Shown piece after piece: positions 1-7,728 of a stretch of DNA of 45,385 nucleotides. The stretch covers positions 1-45,385 of the forward strand of contig DAHWKL010000002.1 in NCBI GenBank assembly GCA_027343665.1. Direction: 5' to 3'. Below the pieces are notes generated by a model, which was given only the letters and a program-made list of their open reading frames with translations, was not told the DNA's origin and did not search any database. Each line of letters opens with the position of its first letter. The first letter of the stretch is position 1. Both the position numbers and the translations under genes were made by a program. Source of the DNA: an archaeon (GTDB lineage: Archaea; Nanobdellota; Nanobdellia; Pacearchaeales; GW2011-AR1).

Positions 1-266
1 ATGTTCGAATCAGGAAGGGAGAATGAAAAACTCCATATGTCTCCCGATTTTGAAGTCTGAAACTGGGTGTTTCCAAATATATTTCCACCTGAAAAATTGA
101 CTCCCCGAGGGAGAAGTGAAGATATGTTCCCGCTGCTTGAGCCGAGGAAAAGTGCGTTCCCGGTATTGTCAAGGTGGACAAGGACATCGCTTGACGCGAG
201 GGCAAGGCCTGAAAAAGCAAAGACTATCAGCGCCCATGCGGCAAGCATATGAAATATTTTTCTCAT
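1..266 (-). CDS. Secreted or surface protein, N-terminal part only
   Basis: An open frame runs from an ATG at 266-264 off the left edge with no stop, so only about 88 residues are visible. The first 25 residues form a clear Sec-type signal peptide: a charged start (MRK), a hydrophobic core and a small-residue cleavage region ending in LALA. The mature part is rich in Ser, Gly and Asn, as in archaeal surface proteins, and I recognise no domain. An AT-rich stretch with TATA-like elements lies upstream at about 270-300. The function cannot be told from this fragment. Confidence 0.6.
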   Translation of the reverse strand, partial: MRKIFHMLAAWALIVFAFSGLALASSDVLVHLDNTGNALFLGSSSGNISSLLPRGVNFSGGNIFGNTQFQTSKSGDIWSFSFSLPDSN

Positions 267-331
267 ATGAATATATTGAATGAGGTATATTAAATATTTT
301 TATCTGCTTTGTCCTCTTTACAAAAATGTCC

Positions 332-655
332 TTACCAGCCCATGATCAGGACAAGCAGGATAAAAGCTATGACAGTCACGGCGAGGAAAATTCCGAGAGT
401 GAAAAAAAGCAAAGACAAAGCTTCCTTTTTCTTCCCGTCAAGGTACCACATTACGGGGCGTCCGAAAACAAGCACGCCCGTGAAAGCTACCGAGAAAACG
501 AAAAGCATGAGGACAGCTATTGATACGATGACAGATGAAGATGCGGGAGCCGCAGAGAAAGACTTTCCCAGAAAATACATGAATACAGCTATAGCTGCGA
601 CATAGACAGCCGTTCCGAGAGCATCCGCCCATGCATATTTCATGACGTTTTTCAT
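332..655 (-). CDS. Small membrane protein with three transmembrane segments
   Basis: This 107-residue protein is almost entirely hydrophobic. Segments lie near residues 12-32, 42-66 and 80-105, joined by a short basic loop (DGKKKEA) that suggests a cytoplasmic turn. No catalytic motif is visible and I do not recognise a family. A TATA-like stretch (TTATTTAAGAG) sits about 26 nt before the ATG, so the start is well placed and the transcript is probably leaderless. It is divergent from the downstream membrane hydrolase gene. Real gene, unknown role. Confidence 0.6.
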   Translation of the reverse strand: MKNVMKYAWADALGTAVYVAAIAVFMYFLGKSFSAAPASSSVIVSIAVLMLFVFSVAFTGVLVFGRPVMWYLDGKKKEALSLLFFTLGIFLAVTVIAFILLVLIMGW

Positions 656-731
656 GATTCTTCAAGGTGACGGTTTTATTTAAGAGTTGCGTTGAGGAAA
701 AGTTTTTAATTAATTAATTCCATCTTCATTC

Positions 732-1529
732 ATGCTGGGAAGGCATCATCTTGCGATAAGTGTCCTTGTAGTGATTCCATTCATCATCCCCCTTATCTTT
801 CTGAATGATATTAATTTAACGATTCCGATCGCTTTTCTGGTTGCAGTTGTAGTGGGCTCTCTTACACCCGATGCAGATTGTGGTGGAAATTCAAAATTAT
901 ACTATGATTTCTATGTGATAGACTGGCTCATGAAAAAATTAATCACCCCTTTAGTGTTAGTGAGTTTCAAAATAATAAGTAATAAGAAACCCCTCGAATA
1001 TGATGTAGTGGACGAACATAGGGGGATAATGCATTCTCCCTCAGGGATTATTATCAGTTCTTTTCTGTTAGCGATAATATTTGCTATTGCAGTGATTATC
1101 TTAAATACATTTAATTTCTTGACAGCATTAATGATATTCTTAGGCTTGTTGATAGGTCAGTTATTACATCTTATGGAAGATTCTATGACTGTCTCTGGAA
1201 TTAACTGGGGATTTCCATTTAAAGAGAAAATATCCAAAGGTAAAATTTATACTTTTCCGAAAATCGATGGAAAAAAAGATATTCGCCCAGGTATATTTGT
1301 ATATTCACTTGGTATATTTTCCTTTATCCTCTTCTTTATCCTTGCGCTCAAGATAATAGAAATTTCATTATGGTTAATATACCTTTTAATATTGATCTGT
1401 GTATCTTTGATAATCACCATAAACATTTCCATTGCAAAGTCCGAAAGAAATTTTTGGTATAAGGATAAAGAAAAACTAAGGCAGATGAAAAGAAAGCAAA
1501 GAGCTTTCCTAAGAAATTTTGGAAGTTAA
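732..1529 (+). CDS. YdjM/DUF457-like membrane metal-dependent hydrolase
   Basis: The 265-residue polytopic protein carries the hallmark polar residues of the YdjM (LexA-binding, membrane-bound metal-dependent hydrolase) family. These are paired His at the N-terminus (GRHHLAIS), SLTPDAD near residue 45, HRGIMHS near residue 96, and GQLLHLMEDSMT near residue 142. These His and Asp residues probably bind metal at the membrane surface. Five or so hydrophobic segments surround them, and the C-terminus is highly basic. The substrate of the family is uncertain. A TATA-like box (TTTTTAATTAA) lies about 26 nt before the ATG. It converges with the metalloprotease gene, 13 nt apart. Confidence 0.75.
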   Translation: MLGRHHLAISVLVVIPFIIPLIFLNDINLTIPIAFLVAVVVGSLTPDADCGGNSKLYYDFYVIDWLMKKLITPLVLVSFKIISNKKPLEYDVVDEHRGIMHSPSGIIISSFLLAIIFAIAVIILNTFNFLTALMIFLGLLIGQLLHLMEDSMTVSGINWGFPFKEKISKGKIYTFPKIDGKKDIRPGIFVYSLGIFSFILFFILALKIIEISLWLIYLLILICVSLIITINISIAKSERNFWYKDKEKLRQMKRKQRAFLRNFGS

Positions 1530-1542
1530 AAATAAAAAGGGA

Positions 1543-2370
1543 TTACTCACAATATCCCCCACTATCAATAACCATATTCGGTTCTGGACAACAATCAAGC
1601 GAACCCTTTGCAGCATACCAATTATTGGGACAATAAACACAACTAATATTAGAATAACCAGCATCAACAACTGTGTCTATGTTATAACAATTTCCCGGAA
1701 TTTTTCCATTTGAGTAAGTATTTCTTAAGCATGAAATATACTGAGAATCAATATGTGTAATCTTGCATTGTGCCGAAGAATCAGCAGTAAATGGGTACAT
1801 TATACTGTTCTCGTGGGGGCTATGCACAAAACCTAAGGTGTGTAAAAGTTCATGAACTTCTACCGAAGGATAACCCGTATCACATACAAATCCCTGACCA
1901 TAAATAGTTATTTCTGCATGACTTATTATATCCGAATGATTAGACTCCATTAAACAACCCGTATCTTCTACTACTTGAGAAAAACTTGAAGAAGAATAAT
2001 TAGCAGGTGCACAATAAATTTGTATATCGGGAGTCTCATTGGCAGGAACGTAATGAACTAGTCCTCCAGTTTCATTTTTTATTTTCTCAAAAGCGAGTTT
2101 CATTAAATTGATTAGTCTTGGGTCACATGTTGGATCTATCCAATAGGTCAAAGGCATATGATCCCAATGAGGATAAGTCACATTACTGAAACTATCTACA
2201 TTCACTAATGGTTTTATCTCAACATAATTTGGAATAGTATTGTGAAAAGATTCACCATTCTGGGGCGAATTATTAGAAGGCTGACTGATTGTCAATAAGA
2301 CAATTATAGCTGCTAAAATAAAAACCCATATGCTCCATTTAGGAATTCTTATCACATCCTCACGAGACAT
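1543..2370 (-). CDS. Membrane-anchored metzincin (matrixin-like) metalloprotease
   Basis: Residues 12-30 form one N-terminal membrane anchor, so the rest probably faces outside. The zinc-binding metzincin signature HELLHTLGFVH is at residues 173-183 (three His ligands and the catalytic Glu). It is followed about 7 residues later by a Met-turn (SIMYP), which together define metzincins. Pre-catalytic strands with MPLTYWID resemble matrixin domains. The C-terminal 75 residues are Cys-rich (CVYCPNNW, CCPEP), suggesting a small disulfide-bonded module. The ten or so Cys fit the disulfide machinery encoded later in the window. Substrate unknown; archaemetzincin is less likely because its HExxHxxGxxHCxxxxCxMxxS signature is absent. 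Confidence 0.8.
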   Translation of the reverse strand: MSREDVIRIPKWSIWVFILAAIIVLLTISQPSNNSPQNGESFHNTIPNYVEIKPLVNVDSFSNVTYPHWDHMPLTYWIDPTCDPRLINLMKLAFEKIKNETGGLVHYVPANETPDIQIYCAPANYSSSSFSQVVEDTGCLMESNHSDIISHAEITIYGQGFVCDTGYPSVEVHELLHTLGFVHSPHENSIMYPFTADSSAQCKITHIDSQYISCLRNTYSNGKIPGNCYNIDTVVDAGYSNISCVYCPNNWYAAKGSLDCCPEPNMVIDSGGYCE

Positions 2371-2435
2371 ATCTCATGAAATTTATCTCAAATTAAAAAC
2401 CTATCCAATGAAAAAAGATTCATCTCTTCTCCAAG

Positions 2436-2482
2436 GCCCCGCGGGCGTAGCGGTGGGGGAACGTAGTGTTGGCGGGCGGGGC
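2436..2482. repeat. GC-rich element: 7-bp inverted arms around a degenerate 16-bp tandem repeat
   Basis: In otherwise AT-rich sequence, this 47-bp block is about three-quarters G+C. Arms GCCCCGC (2436-2442) and GCGGGGC (2476-2482) are perfect reverse complements. Between and partly under them are two adjacent 16-bp units, 2445-2460 and 2461-2476, both built on CGTAG-G-TGG-GG and matching at most positions. It ends 4 bp before the stop codon of the kinase gene on the minus strand. It could be a transcription terminator, a dispersed repeat or a small mobile remnant; no other copy was noticed in the window. Confidence 0.55.
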
Positions 2483-2486
2483 AAAT

Positions 2487-3047
2487 TCACCTCTTCCCCC
2501 CGATCCACTTCTCGATCATCTCCTGGACTATCTCGTCAGGAGTCTTTCCCTCGACGTATATCACGGCGTCGCAGAACTTATCGAAAAGCTCAGGGTATTT
2601 TGAGAAATCTTTTTTCGTGTTCTCAAGCAGCTCATCTTTGCCTGTGCCTTTGAAATGCTTCCTCTCTTTCTCCCTTTCGTACAGGAACCTTGCCGACTTC
2701 TCTGAATTCGGCGATGGCAAAAGCCCTATCACAAAAGACGACTTTTTCGCGGCGTCCCTTATCTCTTCACTCGCCTCGGCATGACTCCTTGATGATATGG
2801 AGCCGCCTGATAGGTCAAAGACAAAATTGTCTTTCCCGAAAACCGAAAGTATTATGCTGTAGCCTTTCTTCTCTATGAATTCGTGAATCTTCCCTGACTT
2901 TATCGCTTTATCGAGCCCGCCGATCTCCTTCATAGCTTCCTCTCCAAGCTCATCCGAAGATATATATTGAAGCCCTGTTTTCTTCGCAAGAATCCGCGCG
3001 ACTGTCGACTTCCCGACTGAGCGCGGTCCTGTGATGATGATTCTCAT
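2487..3047 (-). CDS. P-loop nucleotide (adenylate/shikimate-type) kinase
   Basis: A Walker A motif GPRSVGKST opens the protein right after the first beta strand, as in small nucleoside monophosphate or shikimate kinases. The rest (FVFDLSGGS, Arg-rich lid region near residues 125-135) fits a 180-190-residue kinase fold. The substrate cannot be read from sequence. I chose the ATG at 3047, whose A-T-G-A overlaps the stop of the upstream phosphorylase. An in-frame ATG three codons earlier (3056) is possible. Translational coupling to the nucleoside phosphorylase suggests a salvage pair. Confidence 0.7.
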   Translation of the reverse strand: MRIIITGPRSVGKSTVARILAKKTGLQYISSDELGEEAMKEIGGLDKAIKSGKIHEFIEKKGYSIILSVFGKDNFVFDLSGGSISSRSHAEASEEIRDAAKKSSFVIGLLPSPNSEKSARFLYEREKERKHFKGTGKDELLENTKKDFSKYPELFDKFCDAVIYVEGKTPDEIVQEMIEKWIGGKR

Positions 3048-3787
3048 TTCAGACACTCTATTCCGGCATCTATAATATTATTGAGAGATCTCCTCATATC
3101 AAGATGGTGGAATTTAGGCTCCCACTTTTTCCCAAGAATATCACTCACTACAAGAGCCGAAGAGATCTTGGCGCCCTTCTTTCTCGCTACAGTAAAAAGA
3201 GCTGAAGCTTCCATCTCGACAGTCGCAACACCTTCTTTCCTGTACTTCTCAATTTCAGCTTTTGTCTCCCTGTAAGGGGCGTCGATTGTCCATGAAGTGC
3301 CTTTTTTGTATTCTATCTTCTTTTTCTCAAAAATTTTTCCTAACCTTTCTGAAAGCTCCTTGTCTGGATAGGCGTATTTCGCTGCAGGTTCATAATGATG
3401 ACTTGTCCCTTCATCTCTTATTGCACGATCCACAATGAAAATCCCTTCTTCCTGAAGTCCTCCGGCAGTCCCCATAGATAAAAATTCCCTCGCTCCCAAA
3501 GCCATAAGCTCTTCAAGCAAAGTCGCAGCATTCGGAGAGCCTATGCCATTCATCCTTATGAAACCCACATTTCCATATTTGAAAAGAACATGGCCATTGG
3601 TAAAATTAAGTTTTTTATATTTTCCGCGGTATTTCCTCAGAAAATGCCTCAGCGAAGATCTTTGGTATACAATAATCACTTTTTTCGGAAAATCCTTAGG
3701 AGACCAGTTTTTATATCTTACAAAATCTTCAGGATGAAAGAGAGACTCTTTCCTGTGTTTGTTTTTGTAGTTTGGAAAGCTGGCCAT
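3044..3787 (-). CDS. Nucleoside phosphorylase (uridine phosphorylase-like, PNP/UDP family)
   Basis: At 247 residues it has the usual length of the PNP_UDP_1 family. Diagnostic motifs appear in order: GNVGFIRMNGIGSP, a phosphate-binding SMGTAGGL near residue 105, RDEGTSHHY, and VEMEASALF near residue 190, where the Glu-Met-Glu contacts the ribose. A late VVSD carries the Asp that usually contacts the base. It splits nucleosides with phosphate into base and ribose-1-phosphate. The RDEGTSHHY context resembles uridine rather than purine phosphorylases, but the base preference is inferred. A TATA-like element (TTTTATATTTA) about 26 nt upstream indicates its own promoter. The downstream kinase overlaps by 4 bp. 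Confidence 0.85.
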   Translation of the reverse strand: MASFPNYKNKHRKESLFHPEDFVRYKNWSPKDFPKKVIIVYQRSSLRHFLRKYRGKYKKLNFTNGHVLFKYGNVGFIRMNGIGSPNAATLLEELMALGAREFLSMGTAGGLQEEGIFIVDRAIRDEGTSHHYEPAAKYAYPDKELSERLGKIFEKKKIEYKKGTSWTIDAPYRETKAEIEKYRKEGVATVEMEASALFTVARKKGAKISSALVVSDILGKKWEPKFHHLDMRRSLNNIIDAGIECLK

Positions 3788-3817
3788 TAATAAAATTATG
3801 AAAAAATCTTTTTATAT

Positions 3818-4480
3818 TTATTTATCAGAATTTTCAACTCCCGCGCACCAATCACATCTCTCATCAGGGCAAGAGCCATCCAGCAGCTTCAATGCCTTTT
3901 TCCACAATTCCTCCGCACCTTTAACATTTATTCTCATCTTCTTCAGGGTCGTGTCAAATATGACTTCCCCCGTCTCATTCACTTCTTTAGGGACATAAAA
4001 CAAAAGGAACGCATAGTCTTCCGTTTCGTATCCATTTTTCCTGAGGAGGAAATTGTAAATGTTCAGCTGATCCTGATAATGCTCATGAGTGTCTTCTTTT
4101 AATTCAAATCCGCGCGTCTTGTAATCAAGGACCACTAGCTTGCTTCCTTCTTTCATGATATTGTCGACTGCCCCGTGCAGGACGTTCCCATTGTCATCTT
4201 TGTAGCTTATTCCCCTGAGATTATTTCTCCATGTCTTCATTTTGTCCGCATCATTGAATAAGACCATTTCTTTGCATTCATTGTTTTCCCTAAGTTCCGG
4301 CGGAAGCTCTCCCCTATCCCTGAATTTATCAAAATGCGCTTTCAGTATCCTGTCCATCCCTGAAGGAAGAGAAGGGAATATTCCGGCAGGCCTCTTCCAT
4401 ACATTGTGCTGTGAGAGCCAGAAACATCTCGGGCATTCGCCCATAAGGCTCAAAGAACTTGGTGAGAGTTTGTATGGCAT
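3818..4480 (-). CDS. PD-(D/E)XK nuclease, Cas4/RecB-like with probable Fe-S cluster
   Basis: The core nuclease motifs are visible: HGAVDNI (metal-binding Asp), VVLDYKTRG (D-x-K) and YQDQLNIYNFLL (motif with Gln and Tyr). Cysteines at about 16 and 19 near the N-terminus, and at 204, 209 and 212 near the C-terminus, match the pattern by which Cas4 and AddB-type nucleases hold a 4Fe-4S cluster. Family members cut or process single-stranded DNA ends. No cas genes or CRISPR array are in the window, so a repair role is more likely than adaptation. A TATA-like GTTTAAAG lies about 26 nt before the ATG. Confidence 0.75.
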   Translation of the reverse strand: MPYKLSPSSLSLMGECPRCFWLSQHNVWKRPAGIFPSLPSGMDRILKAHFDKFRDRGELPPELRENNECKEMVLFNDADKMKTWRNNLRGISYKDDNGNVLHGAVDNIMKEGSKLVVLDYKTRGFELKEDTHEHYQDQLNIYNFLLRKNGYETEDYAFLLFYVPKEVNETGEVIFDTTLKKMRINVKGAEELWKKALKLLDGSCPDERCDWCAGVENSDK

Positions 4481-4521
4481 CTTTGTAAAAATCCGGAGAA
4501 GTTTAAAGAATTTTCCCTAAA

Positions 4522-5298
4522 TCATCTGAGCTTTATCACTTTAAGGGGCTTGTCTGAAAGTTCTATCTCAGCGGCATCTCCATCATTGAAATCATACACA
4601 GAATCATTTATCGCGATTATACCGCCTGAATCCCTTTTGGATTCTATGACAAGTTTTTCGCCTTTCTTTATGTCTCCCCTTATGATTTTCGGCACAAAAA
4701 CTCTCTTCCCGAAATAAGGTTCTCTCACGACAAAAGAAAGTTTCTCTTCACCATGATGGAAAACCTCTCCGCCAGCCGAGTAGAACCACGCGGGCGAGCC
4801 TGTTCCCGTAGACACGATGACTCCTGAACTCCTGTGCTCTTCTTCATGCCCCCTGAATTTTATCACATATCTTGAGCTGTGGAACTGCGAAATGGCGCCA
4901 ACATATACTTCATTAAGAGCGTGTTCATCAAGGACTTTTCCGTTGAGTCTGACCTTTGCCCTTTGCCTGAGAGCAACATCAAAATCCCCATCAAATATAT
5001 TTTTTAGCCTGTCAATTTCATCTATCGTGAGTTCAGTGAGAGCTCCTTCGCTTTTATCCGGTTTTGAATTTATCCCTATTATGAAAGCATCTTCGATAAG
5101 GTTCCCGGCTTTGACAAAAGTCCCGTCCCCGCCTATCGTTATCACAAGGTCAAAGCCGTCGAATTCTTCTTTTCTCGTCTCATCAAAAGCCAGGACTTTT
5201 ATCTGCGCCCCTTTGGACATATGGAAGATTTTGTCAATAGTCGCGGAGTCTATCTCGCATCCTTTTTTCAGCAGGATTATTATCTTTTTGAAGTCCAT
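4522..5298 (-). CDS. nadK: NAD kinase (ATP-NAD kinase)
   Basis: It phosphorylates NAD to NADP. The family signature GGDGT is at residues 56-60, followed by the NAD-binding ALNEVYVG and the STGTGSPAW loop. C-terminal strands of the beta-sandwich end in LKVIKLR. The length of 258 residues is normal for archaeal enzymes. The ATG at 5298 has a TATA-like box (plus-strand CTTTATATAAAAT, around 5320-5332) at the right distance. It is divergently transcribed from the small unknown gene at 5378, the two sharing a 79-bp promoter region. Confidence 0.88.
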   Translation of the reverse strand: MDFKKIIILLKKGCEIDSATIDKIFHMSKGAQIKVLAFDETRKEEFDGFDLVITIGGDGTFVKAGNLIEDAFIIGINSKPDKSEGALTELTIDEIDRLKNIFDGDFDVALRQRAKVRLNGKVLDEHALNEVYVGAISQFHSSRYVIKFRGHEEEHRSSGVIVSTGTGSPAWFYSAGGEVFHHGEEKLSFVVREPYFGKRVFVPKIIRGDIKKGEKLVIESKRDSGGIIAINDSVYDFNDGDAAEIELSDKPLKVIKLR

Positions 5299-5377
5299 TT
5301 TAATATAAGAGATATTTCGATCTTTATATAAAATTTCACATAATAAAACTTATAAATATAATCCTCATCCAGAGTTC
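5299..5377. promoter_or_regulatory. Divergent promoter region between nadK and the 107-residue gene
   Basis: Two TATA-like elements are visible. CTTTATATAAAAT around 5320-5332 reads toward nadK on the minus strand, centred about 26 nt from its ATG. ACTTATAAATATA around 5347-5359 reads toward the plus-strand gene, 20-30 nt before its ATG at 5378. No Shine-Dalgarno sequence precedes either ATG, which fits leaderless archaeal transcripts. Confidence 0.55.
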
Positions 5378-5701
5378 ATGAAATTCAAAGCTTACATTGT
5401 TCCGGGAGTGGACACGAAAGATGGAGTGAAGGTAAAGATTCTCAGAAGTGAGATAGGGATGCTGATGGCAAAATACGATTCATCATCAAATGCCGGATAT
5501 ATGATTGTCGGCAACCAAAAAAGAGTCCATAATGGAACACTCATACAGACAATTTTCGGAAGAAGAAATTACAAAACTTCCGAAGAATTCACAGAGGATG
5601 TGAAAAAAGAATTCGAGGGAAAAACTTCCTTGTTGGAAAAAGAAGTGGAAGATTTCGCCAAGAAAAATGGGCTCGATGCCACAAAAATTATTTTTGCGTA
5701 A
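5378..5701 (+). CDS. Conserved-looking small protein of unknown function
   Basis: This 107-residue, Lys- and Glu-rich soluble protein begins with MKFKAYIVPGVDTKDGVKVK and ends in a predicted helix (residues 70-100). The middle has alternating beta-like stretches (GYMIVGNQKRVHNGTL). I recognise no domain or catalytic motif. Codon use matches its neighbours and a TATA box precedes the ATG, so it is very likely a real gene. Its nearest downstream partner is a 35-residue acidic ORF on the opposite strand. Confidence 0.6.
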   Translation: MKFKAYIVPGVDTKDGVKVKILRSEIGMLMAKYDSSSNAGYMIVGNQKRVHNGTLIQTIFGRRNYKTSEEFTEDVKKEFEGKTSLLEKEVEDFAKKNGLDATKIIFA

Positions 5702-5714
5702 ACCTGCGGAAAGA

Positions 5715-5822
5715 TTAGTCTGCATCCTTAAAAAAATCATCAAGGAAACCGTCTTCATCCATATCTTCGCTTTTCAAATCTCCGAATTCATCGAGGAACC
5801 GATCTTTCGGATTCATTTTCAT
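5715..5822 (-). CDS. Possible 35-residue acidic microprotein
   Basis: ATG at 5822-5820 opens a 35-codon frame ending in TAA at 5717-5715. The product starts MKMNPKDRFLDEFGDLKSED and contains about 14 Asp/Glu residues against 6 Lys/Arg, with two similar stretches, RFLDEFGDL and GFLDDFFKD. A TATA-like CTTTATATAT on the minus strand lies about 24 nt upstream, supporting transcription. The internal repeat of an F-L-D-(D/E)-F motif suggests a binding peptide. Function unknown. It is below the usual gene-calling length, hence the modest confidence. Confidence 0.4.
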   Translation of the reverse strand: MKMNPKDRFLDEFGDLKSEDMDEDGFLDDFFKDAD

Positions 5823-5912
5823 CCATAATTTAATGATCTGAAATATATAAAGATTTCCCGTCGTAAAAAAGACAACTTAAAAATTTATAAACTAATTTTC
5901 ATTTTTCAAAGG

Positions 5913-7640
5913 ATGAAACAGACGACGAGATTCGTGCTGGATCTTCTGAAAAGGAACAAAAAAGAGCTGCGCAAGATCATTTCTGTGGCTACTATAGGCG
6001 CAATATTGACGGCGATAACACCTTACGTGTATGGTAGGCTTTTTGATCTCGCCGAGACCCCGAACACTGCTGTCGATCTTCTTTTAGCTCTTATAGGACT
6101 GTGGCTTATCCTGAGCCTTATGGGAAATTATATATCAAATTCTACAGGCAATCTGGGAGAGATCCTAGGAACTAAGATGGCCCAGGAAACTGAAGCCGAC
6201 GCTTATGCTCATTTCCTCACTCTGCCGATATTGTTCCACAAAAAAGAACAGAAAGGGGAGATACTGCAAAAGATTTCAAGAGGCGCATCCCATATACAGC
6301 AAATCACAGAAACAGTAGCAGATGTACTTCCTCAATGGCTGATGCTTTTCTTCTCGCTCGCAATAATGTTCTGGATAAGATGGCAGCTCGCGGCAATAGT
6401 CCTTGTCTCATTTTTGATATACGGATTCCTGACATTGAAACTTGTAAAGCCTGAACTTGAAGCAAGAAGAAAAGAGAATAAAACTTATGAAGAGCAGTAT
6501 GGGAAAGTGTTTGACAAGCTCTATAATGTTTTCCTTGTGAAGAATTTCGCAATGGAAGAAAAAGAAAGAGTGAGATTTTTCAATTCACTTGTTGACAAGA
6601 TCCTTCCTGCCACGAAGAATGCGTCTCAAAAATCAAAGAGACTTTCTGTCATCCAGGGGACGGTGAGCAGCATAAGCTTTGTGGCTGTACTTGGCGGAGC
6701 GATATTCTTTTTGAGAAGCGGGACGATGAGCGCGGGGGAATTTATTATGTTCTTCGGTTACATAAATCTCGCATTCAGCCCATTGCAGTTCTTCGGAGGC
6801 CTTTACAGAAGATACAAGAGGACGGTAGTCGCTATAAACCGGTTCTTAAGGCTCAGGAAAATCGTTCCGGAAAAAATGCACCACGGCAATGCGACAATTG
6901 AAAATGTCAAAGGTGAAATTACATTGAAAAATCTGAATTTTGGTTACCTGAAAGACAAGATCGTGCTCAAAGACATAAATTTAAGCATAAAAGCCGGCGA
7001 GACCGTGGCACTTGTGGGTAAAAGCGGCGTCGGAAAGACAACGCTCACAGAGCTCATAATGGGATATTACCAGCCCAACAAAGGATCAATAAAACTTGAT
7101 GGGATTGAACTCCAGAAACTGAGCCTTGAATGGCTGAGAAACCAGATTGCTGTCGTGCCGCAGGATCTCACTTTGTTTAATGATCTTCTCATAAATAATA
7201 TGAAATATGCAAATCCGAAAGCGACAAGACAGCAGGTTGTAGACGCCGCAAAAGCCGCATCAGCGGACGATTTCATTAAAGATCTTCCAAAAGGATATGA
7301 CACAAAAGTCGGAGAGGAAGGCGTGAAACTTTCCATGGGGCAGAGACAAAGGATCGCGATAGCTATGGCTTTCCTGAAAAACCCGAGCATATTGATCCTC
7401 GACGAGCCGACAGCTGCTCTTGACGCAGAATCGGAGAAAAGAGTTCAGGAAGGGATCGATAGGCTTGTCGAAGGCAAAACAACTTTCATAATTGCGCACA
7501 GATTCTCTACTGTCAGAAATGCTGATAAGATAGTAGTCCTTGACAAAGGTCACATAGCAGAAATTGGAAACCATGAGGAATTGATGAAGAAGAAAGGAAT
7601 CTATTACAATCTTTACACTTTGCAAAAGGGATTAGACTAA
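5913..7640 (+). CDS. ABC exporter, full half-transporter (MsbA/multidrug type)
   Basis: At 575 residues this has the standard half-size exporter layout, a six-helix membrane domain (about 20-310) fused to an ATPase domain (about 335-575). The ATPase has Walker A GKSGVGKTT near residue 368, Q-loop VVPQDLTLF, signature LSMGQRQR near 472, Walker B ILILDEPTAALD near 495 and H-loop AHRFS near 528. The protein should work as a homodimer exporting a lipid, peptide or drug. The substrate is not deducible. A TATA-like TTATAAACTAA lies about 25 nt before the ATG. It stands alone, with no partner half-transporter. Confidence 0.88.
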   Translation: MKQTTRFVLDLLKRNKKELRKIISVATIGAILTAITPYVYGRLFDLAETPNTAVDLLLALIGLWLILSLMGNYISNSTGNLGEILGTKMAQETEADAYAHFLTLPILFHKKEQKGEILQKISRGASHIQQITETVADVLPQWLMLFFSLAIMFWIRWQLAAIVLVSFLIYGFLTLKLVKPELEARRKENKTYEEQYGKVFDKLYNVFLVKNFAMEEKERVRFFNSLVDKILPATKNASQKSKRLSVIQGTVSSISFVAVLGGAIFFLRSGTMSAGEFIMFFGYINLAFSPLQFFGGLYRRYKRTVVAINRFLRLRKIVPEKMHHGNATIENVKGEITLKNLNFGYLKDKIVLKDINLSIKAGETVALVGKSGVGKTTLTELIMGYYQPNKGSIKLDGIELQKLSLEWLRNQIAVVPQDLTLFNDLLINNMKYANPKATRQQVVDAAKAASADDFIKDLPKGYDTKVGEEGVKLSMGQRQRIAIAMAFLKNPSILILDEPTAALDAESEKRVQEGIDRLVEGKTTFIIAHRFSTVRNADKIVVLDKGHIAEIGNHEELMKKKGIYYNLYTLQKGLD

Positions 7641-7728
7641 AGAAGGCTTCCGAATAGTTCTCGTGACTGTTCCTAGCCTCAAAGATTATCTGGGAATTAT
7701 TTATAAACATAAATGCATAATGAATCAT

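Noticed and set aside
2330-2653. Plus-strand frame of 107 residues over the GC-rich repeat
   Set aside because: It lies opposite the metalloprotease N-terminus and the kinase C-terminus, has Arg/Ser-rich out-of-frame composition, and is explained by the repeat and the kinase coding strand.
3818-4480. CRISPR-associated Cas4 as part of a CRISPR locus
   Set aside because: No repeats, leader or cas genes are present within the window.
4817-5308. Plus-strand frame of 163 residues opposite nadK
   Set aside because: It is the complement of a gene with clear NAD kinase motifs and shows Ser/Pro-rich shadow composition.
7663-7728. Upstream extension of the DsrE-like gene
   Set aside because: The extension spans a TATA box 26 nt before ATG 7729, so it is probably promoter, not coding.
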